Made by a program: the position numbers and the translations under genes. Shown here piece after piece: positions 1-9,410 of a stretch of 51,986 bases of DNA. Source of the stretch: Paludibacteraceae bacterium (GTDB taxonomy: Bacteria; Bacteroidota; Bacteroidia; Bacteroidales; Paludibacteraceae); NCBI GenBank assembly GCA_017503075.1, contig JAFVTU010000022.1:1-51986 (forward strand), read 5' to 3'. A model generated the notes under the pieces. It saw only the letters and a list, made by a program, of their open reading frames with translations. It had not been told where the DNA came from and made no database searches. Each line of letters opens with the position of its first letter. The first letter of the stretch is position 1.

Positions 1-1
1 T

Positions 2-1720
2 ACCTACACCCATGTGATCAAGAATTTCTTGGGTTGCGATAGTTTGGTTTACACGCTAGAGTTGACTGAGCTACCAGCGGTAGTCAATAAGCCAGTAGAA
101 AAGCAATACATCTGCTGGGGTGATACATACACCTGGCACGGCAAGACATATGATGAGACTACAACCGATACCTATGTAGTAAAGAATATCTTGGGTTGCG
201 ATAGTATTATCTATACTTTGGAATTGACTGAATTGCCAGAGATGCAGACCAAAAACGAGTCTATCAGTGTTTGCCCATCTGAGCTGCCATATACATGGAG
301 AGGGCAACAATTGACGAAGTCTGGTATTTATACATCATATGTACCATTTGCAGCGAATACCACTTGTGATAGTCTAGAGTATGTACTTAACCTCGTGGTA
401 AAGGAAGAAACGAAATCAGAGAAGACTGTGACTGCATGTGATAGCTACGAGTGGAATGGAAAGGTATATACCACCAGTGGTCGATACACCTATTCTACTA
501 CAGGTGCAAATGGTTGTGATAGCACGGCCATATTGTACTTGACCATCAATCGATCTACATATAGCGAAGAGTATGTGACAGTTTGCTATGGTGAGACTTA
601 CGAGTGGAATGGAATGGAGTATAGACAGGAAGGTAATTACACGGTATATTTGACCAATGCAGCAGGTTGTGATAGTATTGCAATATTGCACTTGACAATC
701 CTGCCACAGATGAAGCATGAGTACGAAGAATTGACCTTGTGTCCATCTGATTTACCATACTTGTGGCATGGCCAATCACTGACCAAGCCAGGCACTTATA
801 CCGACCGTGAGCGATATACACATTATGATTGCGATCGCGTAGAGTATCATTTGACATTGAAGGTGTATGACTTCTCTGCTCCTGCTAAAGTGACTATGCC
901 TAGAGCTATCTGTGGTAATGCGGTGGATGTGATTGCGGCTACTGAAGACATAGAGGCATATATTGCTTCCAGACCTTCGTATGCGGCTAATGCTACCATA
1001 GCATGGCAAATGAAGAAGAATGGTACATGGGCAACTTTGACCAATGAACCTGTGAAGGGTGGTGTAGGTGAAATCACATTACGCTATGTAATCTATTCAG
1101 AATGTGGTTCATTGCCATCCGAGGAAATGGTCGTACCGGTTGAAATGCCAACTCCTGAAAATGATGTAGATATGGATGGAATATCTATTCAAAGTAGATA
1201 CAACAACCGCATCTTCCTATTCGATTTGAATGCCTTTAACGCTAAGTTTGGTTGGAAACCAGAACCTGCACAAGTGGTTTGGTATAAGGTGGTAGGAACG
1301 GTAGATACCTACGGCGAGAAGGGAGATGATATCAAAGTGGGTGTCGGTCATAGTTACAACATGCCTAATGGTGCTGTGATAGAAGGTGCTTACTATGTGC
1401 TAGTAGAGCGAATGGAGGTAACTGGAGATGAATGTGAGGCTGCATATAGATCAGTCGTAATAAGCACAGTTGTGGGAGCTCAGGCACCTAAGTTAGTTCC
1501 AAATGCAGTTCGCCCATCCGAGATGATGACTATCAAAGATTTGGATCCAAATCAAATCAATGAGATTTATGTTTACAGTATAACAGGTGAAATGCTCGCT
1601 ACTTATACGGCAGAGAAAGTACGAGAGTTCATGCTGCGTGCTAGCAATACAACGGGATATTATATCATTGATGTGGTGAACAACGATGGTAAACATACAT
1701 TGAAATATATCGTAAAATAA
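2..1720 (+). CDS. T9SS-exported surface protein with Cys-containing repeats (5' end outside window)
   Basis: The reading frame is open from base 2 and already lies inside a repeat, so the true start is upstream; the GTG at 14 is not the start. The 572 visible residues begin with one partial and five full repeats of about 50 residues, up to about base 860. Each carries a Cys in the first half, a Y-[TE]-W-[HRN]-G core and a later CDS motif followed by an [IV]-x-L strand. A spacer follows, and the last ~70 residues resemble a T9SS type A sorting domain (YVYSITGEML, then a YYIIDV strand and a final LKYIVK). The protein is therefore probably secreted and cell-surface attached, perhaps an adhesin. 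Its binding partner cannot be seen. The next gene starts 20 bases downstream. Confidence 0.8.
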   Translation, partial: TYTHVIKNFLGCDSLVYTLELTELPAVVNKPVEKQYICWGDTYTWHGKTYDETTTDTYVVKNILGCDSIIYTLELTELPEMQTKNESISVCPSELPYTWRGQQLTKSGIYTSYVPFAANTTCDSLEYVLNLVVKEETKSEKTVTACDSYEWNGKVYTTSGRYTYSTTGANGCDSTAILYLTINRSTYSEEYVTVCYGETYEWNGMEYRQEGNYTVYLTNAAGCDSIAILHLTILPQMKHEYEELTLCPSDLPYLWHGQSLTKPGTYTDRERYTHYDCDRVEYHLTLKVYDFSAPAKVTMPRAICGNAVDVIAATEDIEAYIASRPSYAANATIAWQMKKNGTWATLTNEPVKGGVGEITLRYVIYSECGSLPSEEMVVPVEMPTPENDVDMDGISIQSRYNNRIFLFDLNAFNAKFGWKPEPAQVVWYKVVGTVDTYGEKGDDIKVGVGHSYNMPNGAVIEGAYYVLVERMEVTGDECEAAYRSVVISTVVGAQAPKLVPNAVRPSEMMTIKDLDPNQINEIYVYSITGEMLATYTAEKVREFMLRASNTTGYYIIDVVNNDGKHTLKYIVK

Positions 1721-1739
1721 AAAATAGGAGAACAAAATC

Positions 1740-3119
1740 ATGAAAACAAAAACAATGTTAATGACCTGCTTGCTGGTGATTGTGGCCAGTTTGACGTCAT
1801 TGAATGTGATGGCACAATCATCTGATGTGTTGCTCTACAAGGCTACTGGAGACACAATCAAAGTGGGCGATGTAGTAAAAATCTCAAAAGATTACGAGCA
1901 CTATGAGACAAAAGAACACATTATTCATTGGGCATTTGATTCGACTCATGTGATTCGTCAGGTGAATAGTAAGTTCCACCCTAATTCCGTTCTGCTAAAG
2001 CGTATCTACTCATGGATACCTGCAGATGCTGCTGTGTTTGTAAGCAGAGCTGAGGAACAAAAGCCAAAAGTTGTAAAAGAAAAAACTGTCAAGTATGATA
2101 CTATCATTCGTATCGATACACTGATTCATCGTATTGATACATTGAGAAGGATTGACACAATTTGTGGTCCAGGTAAGACTCCTATAAAAATTGATACCGT
2201 ATATATTCATGATACCATTTGGAAGTATAAATATGATACAATATTTGTTCCCGTTCCTGGTACTGGTACAGGATCCCCTTGCGATTCTATTAAACCATGG
2301 GGCGTGCGTAATCGCTTCTCTATCGGTTTGCGTGGAGGTTTTGCTAGTACTATGGCTCAACCAGCGACTGCTATGCCATTGGGCTATCAAGCTCGTTTGG
2401 ACTTGCAGTATGCGCATTATTGGCCTGTGCAGAAGAAATGTTATGTGGGTATTATGACAGGCGTCTCTGCTGGCTATATGAATACAGATCGTCATATGGG
2501 ATGGTATGAGAACTATACCGTTAAAACGGATGACGGATTTGGTGGCACTGCTGATGTAGAGTATGAAATAAGTGCAGATGATATTCATGAGAATTTGCAA
2601 CAAATACAAGTGGAAGTACCATTGATGTTCTCGTTGTTAACAACGGATGGACTATTCTTTAATATTGGTCCTCGATTTATGCTTCCGGTGTATACACCAT
2701 ACAAACAAGTGATCGCAAATGGTAATATTAAAGCTACCGATTTAAACACAAATGTGGAGATGTTGAATAATCCTATATATGGAATGTTGTCTGGAGATCA
2801 AATCACCATGAAAGGTCAAAGTAAGCGACAATTCTCTTTAACTGTGGCTCTTGGTCTAGAGTTGGGATATGAGTTCAAGTTACCATCTAATCATTCTATT
2901 AGTTTAGGCGCATATGCTAATTATGGGGTATATGACCTTAATTATGGTTTGTTTGGATTACCATCAAGCAAAGGGCTTAGTCCAGTCATTGCAGTAACGC
3001 CTCCTTCCGGAAGTACGCTAGCTCATGTGGATGTATATCCATTGCAAGACGTACAAACCAATGCATACGGACATCTAGATGCTGGTATCAAAGTAAGTTA
3101 TAATTTTGATTTTAAGTAA
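1740..3119 (+). CDS. Outer-membrane beta-barrel protein with DT-repeat spacer
   Basis: This 459-residue protein has a clear signal peptide (residues 1-26, ending NVMAQ). A periplasmic-looking N-terminal part is followed at about residues 110-170 by a run of x-D-T units (YDT, IDT, HDT, eight or so) separated by 2-8 residues. From about residue 185 alternating hydrophobic/aromatic strands, such as RFSIGLRGGF and a final IKVSYNFDF, indicate an outer-membrane beta-barrel of the porin/OmpA-like fold. It lies 20 bases after the upstream T9SS protein and is probably co-transcribed, followed by a good terminator. The substrate or role is unknown. The DT repeats could act as a spacer or metal-binding linker (inference). 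Confidence 0.75.
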   Translation: MKTKTMLMTCLLVIVASLTSLNVMAQSSDVLLYKATGDTIKVGDVVKISKDYEHYETKEHIIHWAFDSTHVIRQVNSKFHPNSVLLKRIYSWIPADAAVFVSRAEEQKPKVVKEKTVKYDTIIRIDTLIHRIDTLRRIDTICGPGKTPIKIDTVYIHDTIWKYKYDTIFVPVPGTGTGSPCDSIKPWGVRNRFSIGLRGGFASTMAQPATAMPLGYQARLDLQYAHYWPVQKKCYVGIMTGVSAGYMNTDRHMGWYENYTVKTDDGFGGTADVEYEISADDIHENLQQIQVEVPLMFSLLTTDGLFFNIGPRFMLPVYTPYKQVIANGNIKATDLNTNVEMLNNPIYGMLSGDQITMKGQSKRQFSLTVALGLELGYEFKLPSNHSISLGAYANYGVYDLNYGLFGLPSSKGLSPVIAVTPPSGSTLAHVDVYPLQDVQTNAYGHLDAGIKVSYNFDFK

Positions 3120-3143
3120 TCTCCATTTGCAAAATACAATGAG

Positions 3144-3174
3144 AAGGACTATGCTGTGGCGTAGTCCTTTTTTT
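3144..3174 (+). terminator. Rho-independent terminator after the barrel gene
   Basis: An 11-bp stem (AAGGACTATGC at 3144-3154 with its complement at 3159-3169, one G-T pair) and a TGTG loop run into an uninterrupted T tract. Confidence 0.9.
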
Positions 3175-3202
3175 ATAAAGTTAAGTTATGCACGGAGTAT
3201 GA

Positions 3203-3234
3203 TTTGTGTATATGCATTTTTTTTTGTACCTTTG
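3203..3234 (+). promoter_or_regulatory. Bacteroidetes promoter for the DUF5063-exonuclease pair
   Basis: TTTG at 3203-3206 and TACCTTTG at 3227-3234 are separated by 20 nt. The leader to the start codon at 3279 is about 40 nt. Confidence 0.8.
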
Positions 3235-3278
3235 CATGCAAATTAAAAAAAATAGCAACGAATAACGGATAAGCAGTC

Positions 3279-3794
3279 ATGATGAAGCAAGAGAATGTGC
3301 AAGATTTAGTGTATTGGTCGGCAGCAATAGTGGTATATTTAGAGCGCATGGATGAACCCACTCGTACAGAGTTTACGGATAAGATGCTCAATTACTTGCC
3401 TATGTTGTATGTCAAGACTAAGCAGCTGCCTAAGTTTCAACCGATGTTGGATGGGGAACCAGAACGTTTTGTGACCGAAATGGACTATAATACCATTCAG
3501 CAGAAGGTGGCTAGTATCTTTGGTTCGGATGATGCGTATTTGGAGGTTTTTGTGGATGAAATGCAGTACTCCGACGAGCCCATCACTGCTTTTATTTCCG
3601 AGAATATAGCCGATATATATCAAGAATTGCGTGACTTGTGTAGCACCTTCCAAATTGATGACGAAGCTGTGCAGAATGATGCCCTTCTTGCTTTCGTAGA
3701 GGCATTTGAACAGCATTGGGGACAAAAACTGTTGAATGTATTACGCCCGCTGCATATATTGTCCATGATGAAAGAGGGCGATTTGTATGACTAG
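3279..3794 (+). CDS. DUF5063 domain-containing protein
   Basis: This 171-residue acidic, helical, cytoplasmic-looking protein has no signal peptide and no visible catalytic motif. Its overall pattern (VYWSAAIVVYLER near the N-terminus, an EALLxFVEAFxxHWGxKLLN-like helix near the C-terminus) matches what I recognise as DUF5063, a Bacteroidetes family of unknown function usually placed next to a 3'-5' exonuclease gene. Here the exonuclease start codon lies inside the end of this gene (8-bp overlap), so translation of the two is probably coupled. That suggests a joint role in nucleic-acid processing, which is inference. Confidence 0.75.
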   Translation: MMKQENVQDLVYWSAAIVVYLERMDEPTRTEFTDKMLNYLPMLYVKTKQLPKFQPMLDGEPERFVTEMDYNTIQQKVASIFGSDDAYLEVFVDEMQYSDEPITAFISENIADIYQELRDLCSTFQIDDEAVQNDALLAFVEAFEQHWGQKLLNVLRPLHILSMMKEGDLYD

Positions 3795-4476
3795 TCCATT
3801 TGCTCTACATATTGATAAGAATACAATCCAAACACTACCCTTGACAAGTTTCGAGGGGGATGTAATCATAGTGGATGTGCCAGAGAAGGTTCAAGAGGCG
3901 GTGGAGTATCTAAGTCAGTTTACAGTATTAGGAGTAGATACCGAGGCGCGTCCTTCTTTTAAGCGTGGGGTGCATTATCCGACTGCGCTCGTGCAAGTAT
4001 CTACAATGGAGCGATGTTATTTATTTCGTTTGACGCATATAGGTATGCCATTAGAATTGGCACGGATATTTGCGAATCCGGATATTTGTAAAGTAGGATT
4101 GGCCTTTAAAGATGATCTCAATGGTTTAAGAAGACGGCGAGATTTTAAACCAGCTAACTGTATAGATTTACAGTCAATCGTATGTAAGTATGGAATAATG
4201 GAACTTGGTTTGCAGAAGATTTTTGCTATTATCTTTGGGCAAAAAATCAGTAAGGCGCAGCAGCTTACCAATTGGGAAAATTCGCATCTTACACCAGAAC
4301 AAGCTAAGTATGCCTCTACCGATGCGTGGGCAACATTGAAAATATATCTAGAGTTGCAAAAAACAAAGCCTCTATCCAAAAAGGAAGTAGAGGCTCTGAA
4401 GCGAGCAGAGAAAGAAGCGCAGATGTTGCGCCAACAACAGGCACTCGCGTTAAAACAATCTAAAGAACAATCTTAA
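3787..4476 (+). CDS. 3'-5' exonuclease, RNase D-like (DEDD superfamily)
   Basis: This 229-residue protein has a single DEDDy exonuclease domain. Motif I is GVDTEA at about residues 46-51, motif II the GLAFKDDL segment near residue 105, and motif III YASTDAW near residue 178, supplying the acidic metal ligands and the Tyr. There is no HRDC domain, so it is shorter than RNase D itself. The C-terminal 40 residues are Lys/Glu/Gln-rich and probably a coiled or disordered tail. It overlaps the DUF5063 gene by 8 bp. Its 3' end overlaps the convergent glycosidase-like gene by 17 bp, so the two transcripts must run into each other. RNA or DNA 3' trimming is the likely reaction; the substrate is unknown. 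Confidence 0.85.
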   Translation: MTSPFALHIDKNTIQTLPLTSFEGDVIIVDVPEKVQEAVEYLSQFTVLGVDTEARPSFKRGVHYPTALVQVSTMERCYLFRLTHIGMPLELARIFANPDICKVGLAFKDDLNGLRRRRDFKPANCIDLQSIVCKYGIMELGLQKIFAIIFGQKISKAQQLTNWENSHLTPEQAKYASTDAWATLKIYLELQKTKPLSKKEVEALKRAEKEAQMLRQQQALALKQSKEQS

Positions 4477-6847
4477 AACTGTTTTCTCCTTGAATGACGA
4501 CGAAGACCCCATGTTGGTCGGTCGGCAATGTCTCACCAACATATTGCCCCATGATGTCGTAGACTTGCATTGGTTCGGTGAGTGAGATGCTTTCAATAGC
4601 TGTATTGACTTTCCAACTTGCGTAAAGTGTTCCCTCCCATCCGGCAGGAATCTCTGTGATTTTTTGTCCACGCAGTGCTTTTGTATTATACCATGCAACA
4701 AAATCATGTCCTGCTTTTTTAGGGATAGGGAGAATATATTTTTCTGTAACATATGTTGGTAATTCTACGTCTACAGTTCCTCCATCAAGTTCCCAGAAAA
4801 TGACTTGTTTTTGTTCGTACACTTCATTTCCCTCGTAGTAAGCTGCTTTGTGCTCCACACCAAAACGGTCATAACTATATATGGCAATTGTGTATTGACT
4901 TAGATCTCCCCAGCCATCCATTCGGCAACTCTTTCCATATACAACACCTTTTAAAAATTCTGGTGCAGGAGTGTTGGAATTGGTGTTGCCCTCTCCATTG
5001 CCATTATTTTCACCATTATTGTCGCCTGAACCATTATTTCCTCCCAAATATGCAGGTCCCCAGGCAGAAGGTTGACCAGCAGTGGTAAAGTCAGCAGTTG
5101 CAGGATAACCCAAAGATTGTGTCTGCAAGAAGAATGCTGCTACAGCATAGCGCCAATTTACGGCATTGTTAGCATCAATAGATTCCGCCAGAGTTGGTAC
5201 ATAACGAGTTGTTCCATCTTGACCTACTACGACATTACCTTGCTGCTCATTTTGCGTATTCATGATGTAAGTTTTAAGCCACTTCCATTCTGCCTTATTA
5301 AAAACTATGTTTAGATTGTCGGCAGAGGCTTTCGCTGCAATCGTATTTACAACTGTTATGGTATTCAATGCTCCTAAGCCCAATCCGGCTGCAGTATTGA
5401 AACTTGCCCACAACTCCTCTTGGGTAGGAATGGTTGTCGCAACTGGTGCTTTTGCTGGTGCGCTTTTTGTGCCTCGTGGATAGACATATATAGTGAAGCG
5501 TTGTGCAGTAGGGTGATTCCAACTGAGGACCGTATCCTTTACCGTGACATTGGTAGGTGCCTCTAATTGAGTTTTAGATTTCCAGTTCATTGCTGGTGGA
5601 AGAGCTTTGTACTTAAAGTGGGACTCACGCAATTCATTACGCATAAGGATTGCATCAGAAGTGCTAAAGAAGACCGAACCTGTATAGCCAGAAGATAGGT
5701 TGGCACGATTGACATCTATCTGACGTTGAATCTCTGCTACACCATCGTTGTAACCTTCCATACCGTCATTGTCATATACATAGCAAGCACCTTGCGAAGC
5801 AAAGAAGTGTACTTTTTGACCATTAGGAAGTTTGTTGGAAAAATGCTCGCAAACCTTTTTTGCCCACCATGGTGTGAGAATATCATAATCACCTTTTGTA
5901 GCTGTGGTTGACCAATAGACTTGTGGGTTAAGATAGTCCACCCATCCTTGTTTAGCCCATTCTACTGGGTTGCAATAGAGATAGTCATAAGATTCCATGG
6001 CAGTGGTTGCCGGTAGACTTATACCATAGTATGAGGCAGCTGAGCCTTTGTTGCTCCAGTTGCCTGGTGTACCCATACCAAAGCGTACCCATGGTTTAAC
6101 CTTCTGAAGTTCTTGGTATAGTTTGCATACCACAGAGTCCACATTTGCACGACGCCAGTCATCGGTATAGTCATTATCTCTATCTCGATCAGGGTTGCTG
6201 ACTTTGGTCTTCCATTCATAGCAATACTTGCTTTTTGAGTCTGCATCCTCAGTCGAAGTGCCACCATATGCATAAAAATAGTCATCCATTAGGATACCAT
6301 CAATATCGTAGTTGTTGACTATTTCCATAAAAACCTTATGAACATACTCGCGAGCTTCAGGATAACCAGGGTCAATGATTTGTCCCTTAAAGGAGCTATT
6401 GTTATATTTAATCAGCCATTTCCCTGCATTTTGCACTAGCAAATCCGACTCTGGAAGAGTTCCAGAACTCGTTGCACGGAAAGGGTTTACCCATACATGC
6501 AATTCTAATCCGCGCTTGTGCGCCTCTTCAATGGCAAAAGCCAAAGGATCGTATCCAGGATCTTGCCCGCGTGTACCAGTCAAACATGCAGCCCATGGTT
6601 CGTAAGAGGACTTGTAGATAGCGTCGCAGAAAGAGCGTACTTGTAAACAAACTGCATTGTGATTACCTTTTGCGAGAGCATCTAATTTTTGTCGCAATTC
6701 TTGTTTCTGTGCATCAGCACCTTTTGCTTTAGGCCAGTCAATGTTCATGCCAGTGGTCATCCAAGAAGCACGAAACTCGCATTTTGGGTTAGCAAATGTA
6801 GTAGCGCAAATAAGCGAGCAGAGTAAAAATAGAAATGTTTTTTTCAT
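4460..6847 (-). CDS. GHL10-family exported glycosidase-like protein, paralog A
   Basis: This 795-residue protein has a signal peptide (residues 1-19). Residues ~22-420 form a GHL10-type (beta/alpha)8 domain, with FRASW, NAVCLQVRS, ELHVWVNPFR, DGILMDDYF and VDYLNPQVYW motifs typical of family 10-like glycosylhydrolases. Residues ~430-470 start an Fn3-like strand set. It is interrupted at ~474-600 by a module ending SAWGPAY, then a Gly/Asn-rich linker (603-626), the rest of the GVVYG segment, an InlB/Flg_new-like repeat (~683-746) and a short C-terminal YDIMG domain resembling a T9SS sorting tail. Exported carbohydrate cleavage is likely, but the substrate is unknown. It starts 2 bases after the stop of paralog B, so the two form one transcript. 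The start chosen gives the signal peptide. Confidence 0.8.
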   Translation of the reverse strand: MKKTFLFLLCSLICATTFANPKCEFRASWMTTGMNIDWPKAKGADAQKQELRQKLDALAKGNHNAVCLQVRSFCDAIYKSSYEPWAACLTGTRGQDPGYDPLAFAIEEAHKRGLELHVWVNPFRATSSGTLPESDLLVQNAGKWLIKYNNSSFKGQIIDPGYPEAREYVHKVFMEIVNNYDIDGILMDDYFYAYGGTSTEDADSKSKYCYEWKTKVSNPDRDRDNDYTDDWRRANVDSVVCKLYQELQKVKPWVRFGMGTPGNWSNKGSAASYYGISLPATTAMESYDYLYCNPVEWAKQGWVDYLNPQVYWSTTATKGDYDILTPWWAKKVCEHFSNKLPNGQKVHFFASQGACYVYDNDGMEGYNDGVAEIQRQIDVNRANLSSGYTGSVFFSTSDAILMRNELRESHFKYKALPPAMNWKSKTQLEAPTNVTVKDTVLSWNHPTAQRFTIYVYPRGTKSAPAKAPVATTIPTQEELWASFNTAAGLGLGALNTITVVNTIAAKASADNLNIVFNKAEWKWLKTYIMNTQNEQQGNVVVGQDGTTRYVPTLAESIDANNAVNWRYAVAAFFLQTQSLGYPATADFTTAGQPSAWGPAYLGGNNGSGDNNGENNGNGEGNTNSNTPAPEFLKGVVYGKSCRMDGWGDLSQYTIAIYSYDRFGVEHKAAYYEGNEVYEQKQVIFWELDGGTVDVELPTYVTEKYILPIPKKAGHDFVAWYNTKALRGQKITEIPAGWEGTLYASWKVNTAIESISLTEPMQVYDIMGQYVGETLPTDQHGVFVVIQGENSFKIVL

Positions 6848-6849
6848 AT

Positions 6850-9231
6850 TTATTTGATTAATTTAAAGATATTATTTCCTTGTTTGATAATGAAGATATT
6901 TCCTTGTACGTGTTGAATGTTTGTCCCAAGGAAGCGACCCATGAGATCATAAATTTGTAGTGGCTGAGTAAGATCAAGTATAGTTTCAACACTCGTTGGT
7001 TGGTTATAGCCTTCCCAATTTGCATATAATGTTCCTTTCCAATATGCAGGGATAGAGTAGAGTTGTGCGCCATTAAATGTGGCATTGTCCCACCAACCGA
7101 GGAAAGGATACCCTCTAGGGTGGGTAAGGGTGGTAGGTAGCGTGTATACGGATGTTACTTGTGTAGGGAGAGTAATCATACCCTTTGCTGCTTGGTAAGC
7201 TGGTCCCCATGCGGATGGTAGGCCTGCCTCAATGAAATCTCCACAACTTACATTGATTACTTGACCACTTTGGTAGCGCACTTCGTCGGTTGCATTGAAG
7301 AAAGCATAGAGGTTGTAGCGCCAAATCTTAACATCTGTGATTGTGCCATATATAGATTGAATGTATTCGCCTAGCCAAATCCAATCAGGGTGTCCTGTGA
7401 TGAATTCAGTGACGAAACAATTGTCAGACCATTTTGGCCATGTAAGCTCAAGTACGGCATGGATAGGGTAGTCTTGGATGACATAATTAGGATAGATATC
7501 GGAGTAGAACTCGTCAAAGTCTGCTTTAAAATGGTCCCATAGTTGTTGGTTGGTAGGGACCTCTACTATAGGCAGTTGTCCACCATTCAGCACCCATGTG
7601 ATGTCAATTGTGGGTTCTGGTTTAGGTTCAGGGTCTGTTCCTGGATCAGGATCCTCTGGTTCGGGTTCTTCGGTAGCATTAGGGTCGGCATTATAGAGTG
7701 CCACGCCATGCTCTACGCCATAGCGGTCGTAGGTATAGACTGCGATGGTAGTATTGGTGAGCGAACCAAGAGCGCTCGTATTAAATGAGTTGCCATATAC
7801 TACACCTTGCAGGTAGAGCGGATTGTGGGTGGCAGTCTTCACGCCGGTGCCTTTAGGGTAGGCGTAAACGGTGAAACGTGTCTCGGTAGGGTGTGACCAT
7901 GTGAGGGTAGTGCCTGAAAGCTTTAAGTTGCTAGGCGCAGCTAGGCTATCTTGTACTTTCCATGCCATTGGTGGCGGTAGAGCCTCGTAGATATAGTGCG
8001 ATTCAGCTAGATCTTCGTACATCTTGAGATAGGAGGTGGTGTTGTAGTGGACAGCTCCTGCGTAGCCAGATGACAGGTGTGTGCGGGTAGCATCCATTTG
8101 GCGCTCGATTTCTTTTACTCCATCTTCAAATCCATTGGAGCCATTATACACCTTGTATAAAGCGGTAGATGGGAAAAAATGTACTCGTTTGCCGTCAGGC
8201 AATTGGTCTGAGAAATGTTCACATACACTCTTTGCCCACCACTCGCAGAGTACATCGAAGTCTTGTGCCGCCACTTGGGTGGACCAATAGATTTGTGGAT
8301 TGACATAGTCCACATAGCCGCCTTTGATCCATTCTACGGTGTTACAATAGAGTTTATTGTAGATATCACCACCGCTAATACCTGCTGGTAATTTCAGTCC
8401 ATATGCGCGCGCTGCTCCGTGATCCATCGTCCAGATTCCTCCAGGTCCCATACCGAATCGAACCCATGGTTTTACGGCTTGAATACTGTCGTACATGGCT
8501 TTGATAACTTTATCCACATTGCTGCGGCGCCAATCGTCAAGAGTGCTTCCATTACCATTCACATCCATCACATCTGAAGGATTGTAATGTTTGGCTTGTG
8601 CTTTGGCATCCTCGTTGGTTGTACCACCATATGCGTAGAAGTAGTCGTCCATCACAATGCCATCTATATCGTAGTTGTTGACTATCTCCATCAGCACTTT
8701 TACCACGTAAGCACGAGATTCTGGATAGCCAGGGTCAATAATATATCCGGTAAATGAACCTTCGTTGTTGTACTTTATCAACCAATCTCCAGCATTGCTC
8801 CACATAACATCTGAACTGGCGAGTGAACCAGTAGAAGCTCGGAATGGATTGACCCATATATGCAATTCCATGCCACGCTTGTGCGCCTCATCAATAGCAA
8901 ATTGCAAAGGGTCATAACCAGGATCCTTACCACGAGTACCTGTCAGAGCAGCAGACCATGGCTCATAAGAGGATTTGTGCATCGCATCGCATAGCGAGCG
9001 TACTTGCATGCAAACGGCATTCATATTGCCGGCTTTCATCTTATCTAAGATATCGATGAGTTCTTGCTTCTGTTGTTCGCGTTTGCTATCAGATGTAGCC
9101 TTGGTTTTAGGCCAATCAATACCAGATACAGTAGCTAACCAAGTAGCACGAAATTCGTGTTTGGGTTGTTCTGCAAAAATCGATAAGCAGAATGCGATTG
9201 TTAAGAGAGTGATGGAGAGAGTTTTTTGCAT
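6850..9231 (-). CDS. GHL10-family exported glycosidase-like protein, paralog B
   Basis: I start this 793-residue protein at 9231 because the signal peptide (MQKTLSITLL...) begins there; upstream in-frame codons lie inside the promoter. The GHL10 domain (~24-420) is strongly similar to paralog A, including YEPWSAALTGTRG and DGIVMDDYFYAYGG. An Fn3-like segment with an uninterrupted GVVYG part (~430-515) follows, then a Pro/Glu/Asp linker (~516-540). The InlB-like repeat is split: its first strand (~543-557) is separated from the rest (~690-741) by the ~120-residue module ending SAWGPAY. A short sorting-like tail (IYDLMG) ends the protein. It is the first gene of the two-gene operon. The pair looks like an old tandem duplication followed by module rearrangement. 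Confidence 0.8.
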   Translation of the reverse strand: MQKTLSITLLTIAFCLSIFAEQPKHEFRATWLATVSGIDWPKTKATSDSKREQQKQELIDILDKMKAGNMNAVCMQVRSLCDAMHKSSYEPWSAALTGTRGKDPGYDPLQFAIDEAHKRGMELHIWVNPFRASTGSLASSDVMWSNAGDWLIKYNNEGSFTGYIIDPGYPESRAYVVKVLMEIVNNYDIDGIVMDDYFYAYGGTTNEDAKAQAKHYNPSDVMDVNGNGSTLDDWRRSNVDKVIKAMYDSIQAVKPWVRFGMGPGGIWTMDHGAARAYGLKLPAGISGGDIYNKLYCNTVEWIKGGYVDYVNPQIYWSTQVAAQDFDVLCEWWAKSVCEHFSDQLPDGKRVHFFPSTALYKVYNGSNGFEDGVKEIERQMDATRTHLSSGYAGAVHYNTTSYLKMYEDLAESHYIYEALPPPMAWKVQDSLAAPSNLKLSGTTLTWSHPTETRFTVYAYPKGTGVKTATHNPLYLQGVVYGNSFNTSALGSLTNTTIAVYTYDRYGVEHGVALYNADPNATEEPEPEDPDPGTDPEPKPEPTIDITWVLNGGQLPIVEVPTNQQLWDHFKADFDEFYSDIYPNYVIQDYPIHAVLELTWPKWSDNCFVTEFITGHPDWIWLGEYIQSIYGTITDVKIWRYNLYAFFNATDEVRYQSGQVINVSCGDFIEAGLPSAWGPAYQAAKGMITLPTQVTSVYTLPTTLTHPRGYPFLGWWDNATFNGAQLYSIPAYWKGTLYANWEGYNQPTSVETILDLTQPLQIYDLMGRFLGTNIQHVQGNIFIIKQGNNIFKLIK

Positions 9232-9270
9232 GGTACATTCAATTTGGTGCGCATAGGCACATTTTCGGGG

Positions 9271-9301
9271 CAAAGGTACTACTTTTAGATGGAATATGCA
9301 A
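9271..9301 (-). promoter_or_regulatory. Promoter of the GHL10 gene pair
   Basis: On the minus strand, TTGC (9301-9298) and TACCTTTG (9278-9271) are separated by 19 nt. The leader to the start codon at 9231 is about 30 nt. Confidence 0.75.
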
Positions 9302-9355
9302 GAAAACGGTCTGAAAAATGAGCATAATAATTGTAAAAACAGAGTATGGTTATAT

Positions 9356-9410
9356 TAATAACTAACTAATAACTAATTAATAACTAACTAATCACTAACT
9401 AATAACTAAG
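9356..9410. repeat. AACTAA-type low-complexity tandem repeat
   Basis: About 55 bp are made of degenerate TAACTAA/TAATAAC units in the 357-bp intergenic gap between the divergent GHL10 and deoxynucleoside kinase genes. The units are imperfect (ATTAATAACT, ATCACTAACT). There is no spacer structure, so it is not a CRISPR array. Confidence 0.8.

Noticed and set aside
2010-2609. A ~199-codon minus-strand open frame inside the barrel gene
   Set aside because: The plus-strand gene has a signal peptide and barrel features; the minus frame has none and no promoter.
9356-9410. CRISPR-like repeat
   Set aside because: Units are about 7-11 bp, imperfect and without unique spacers; there are no cas genes.
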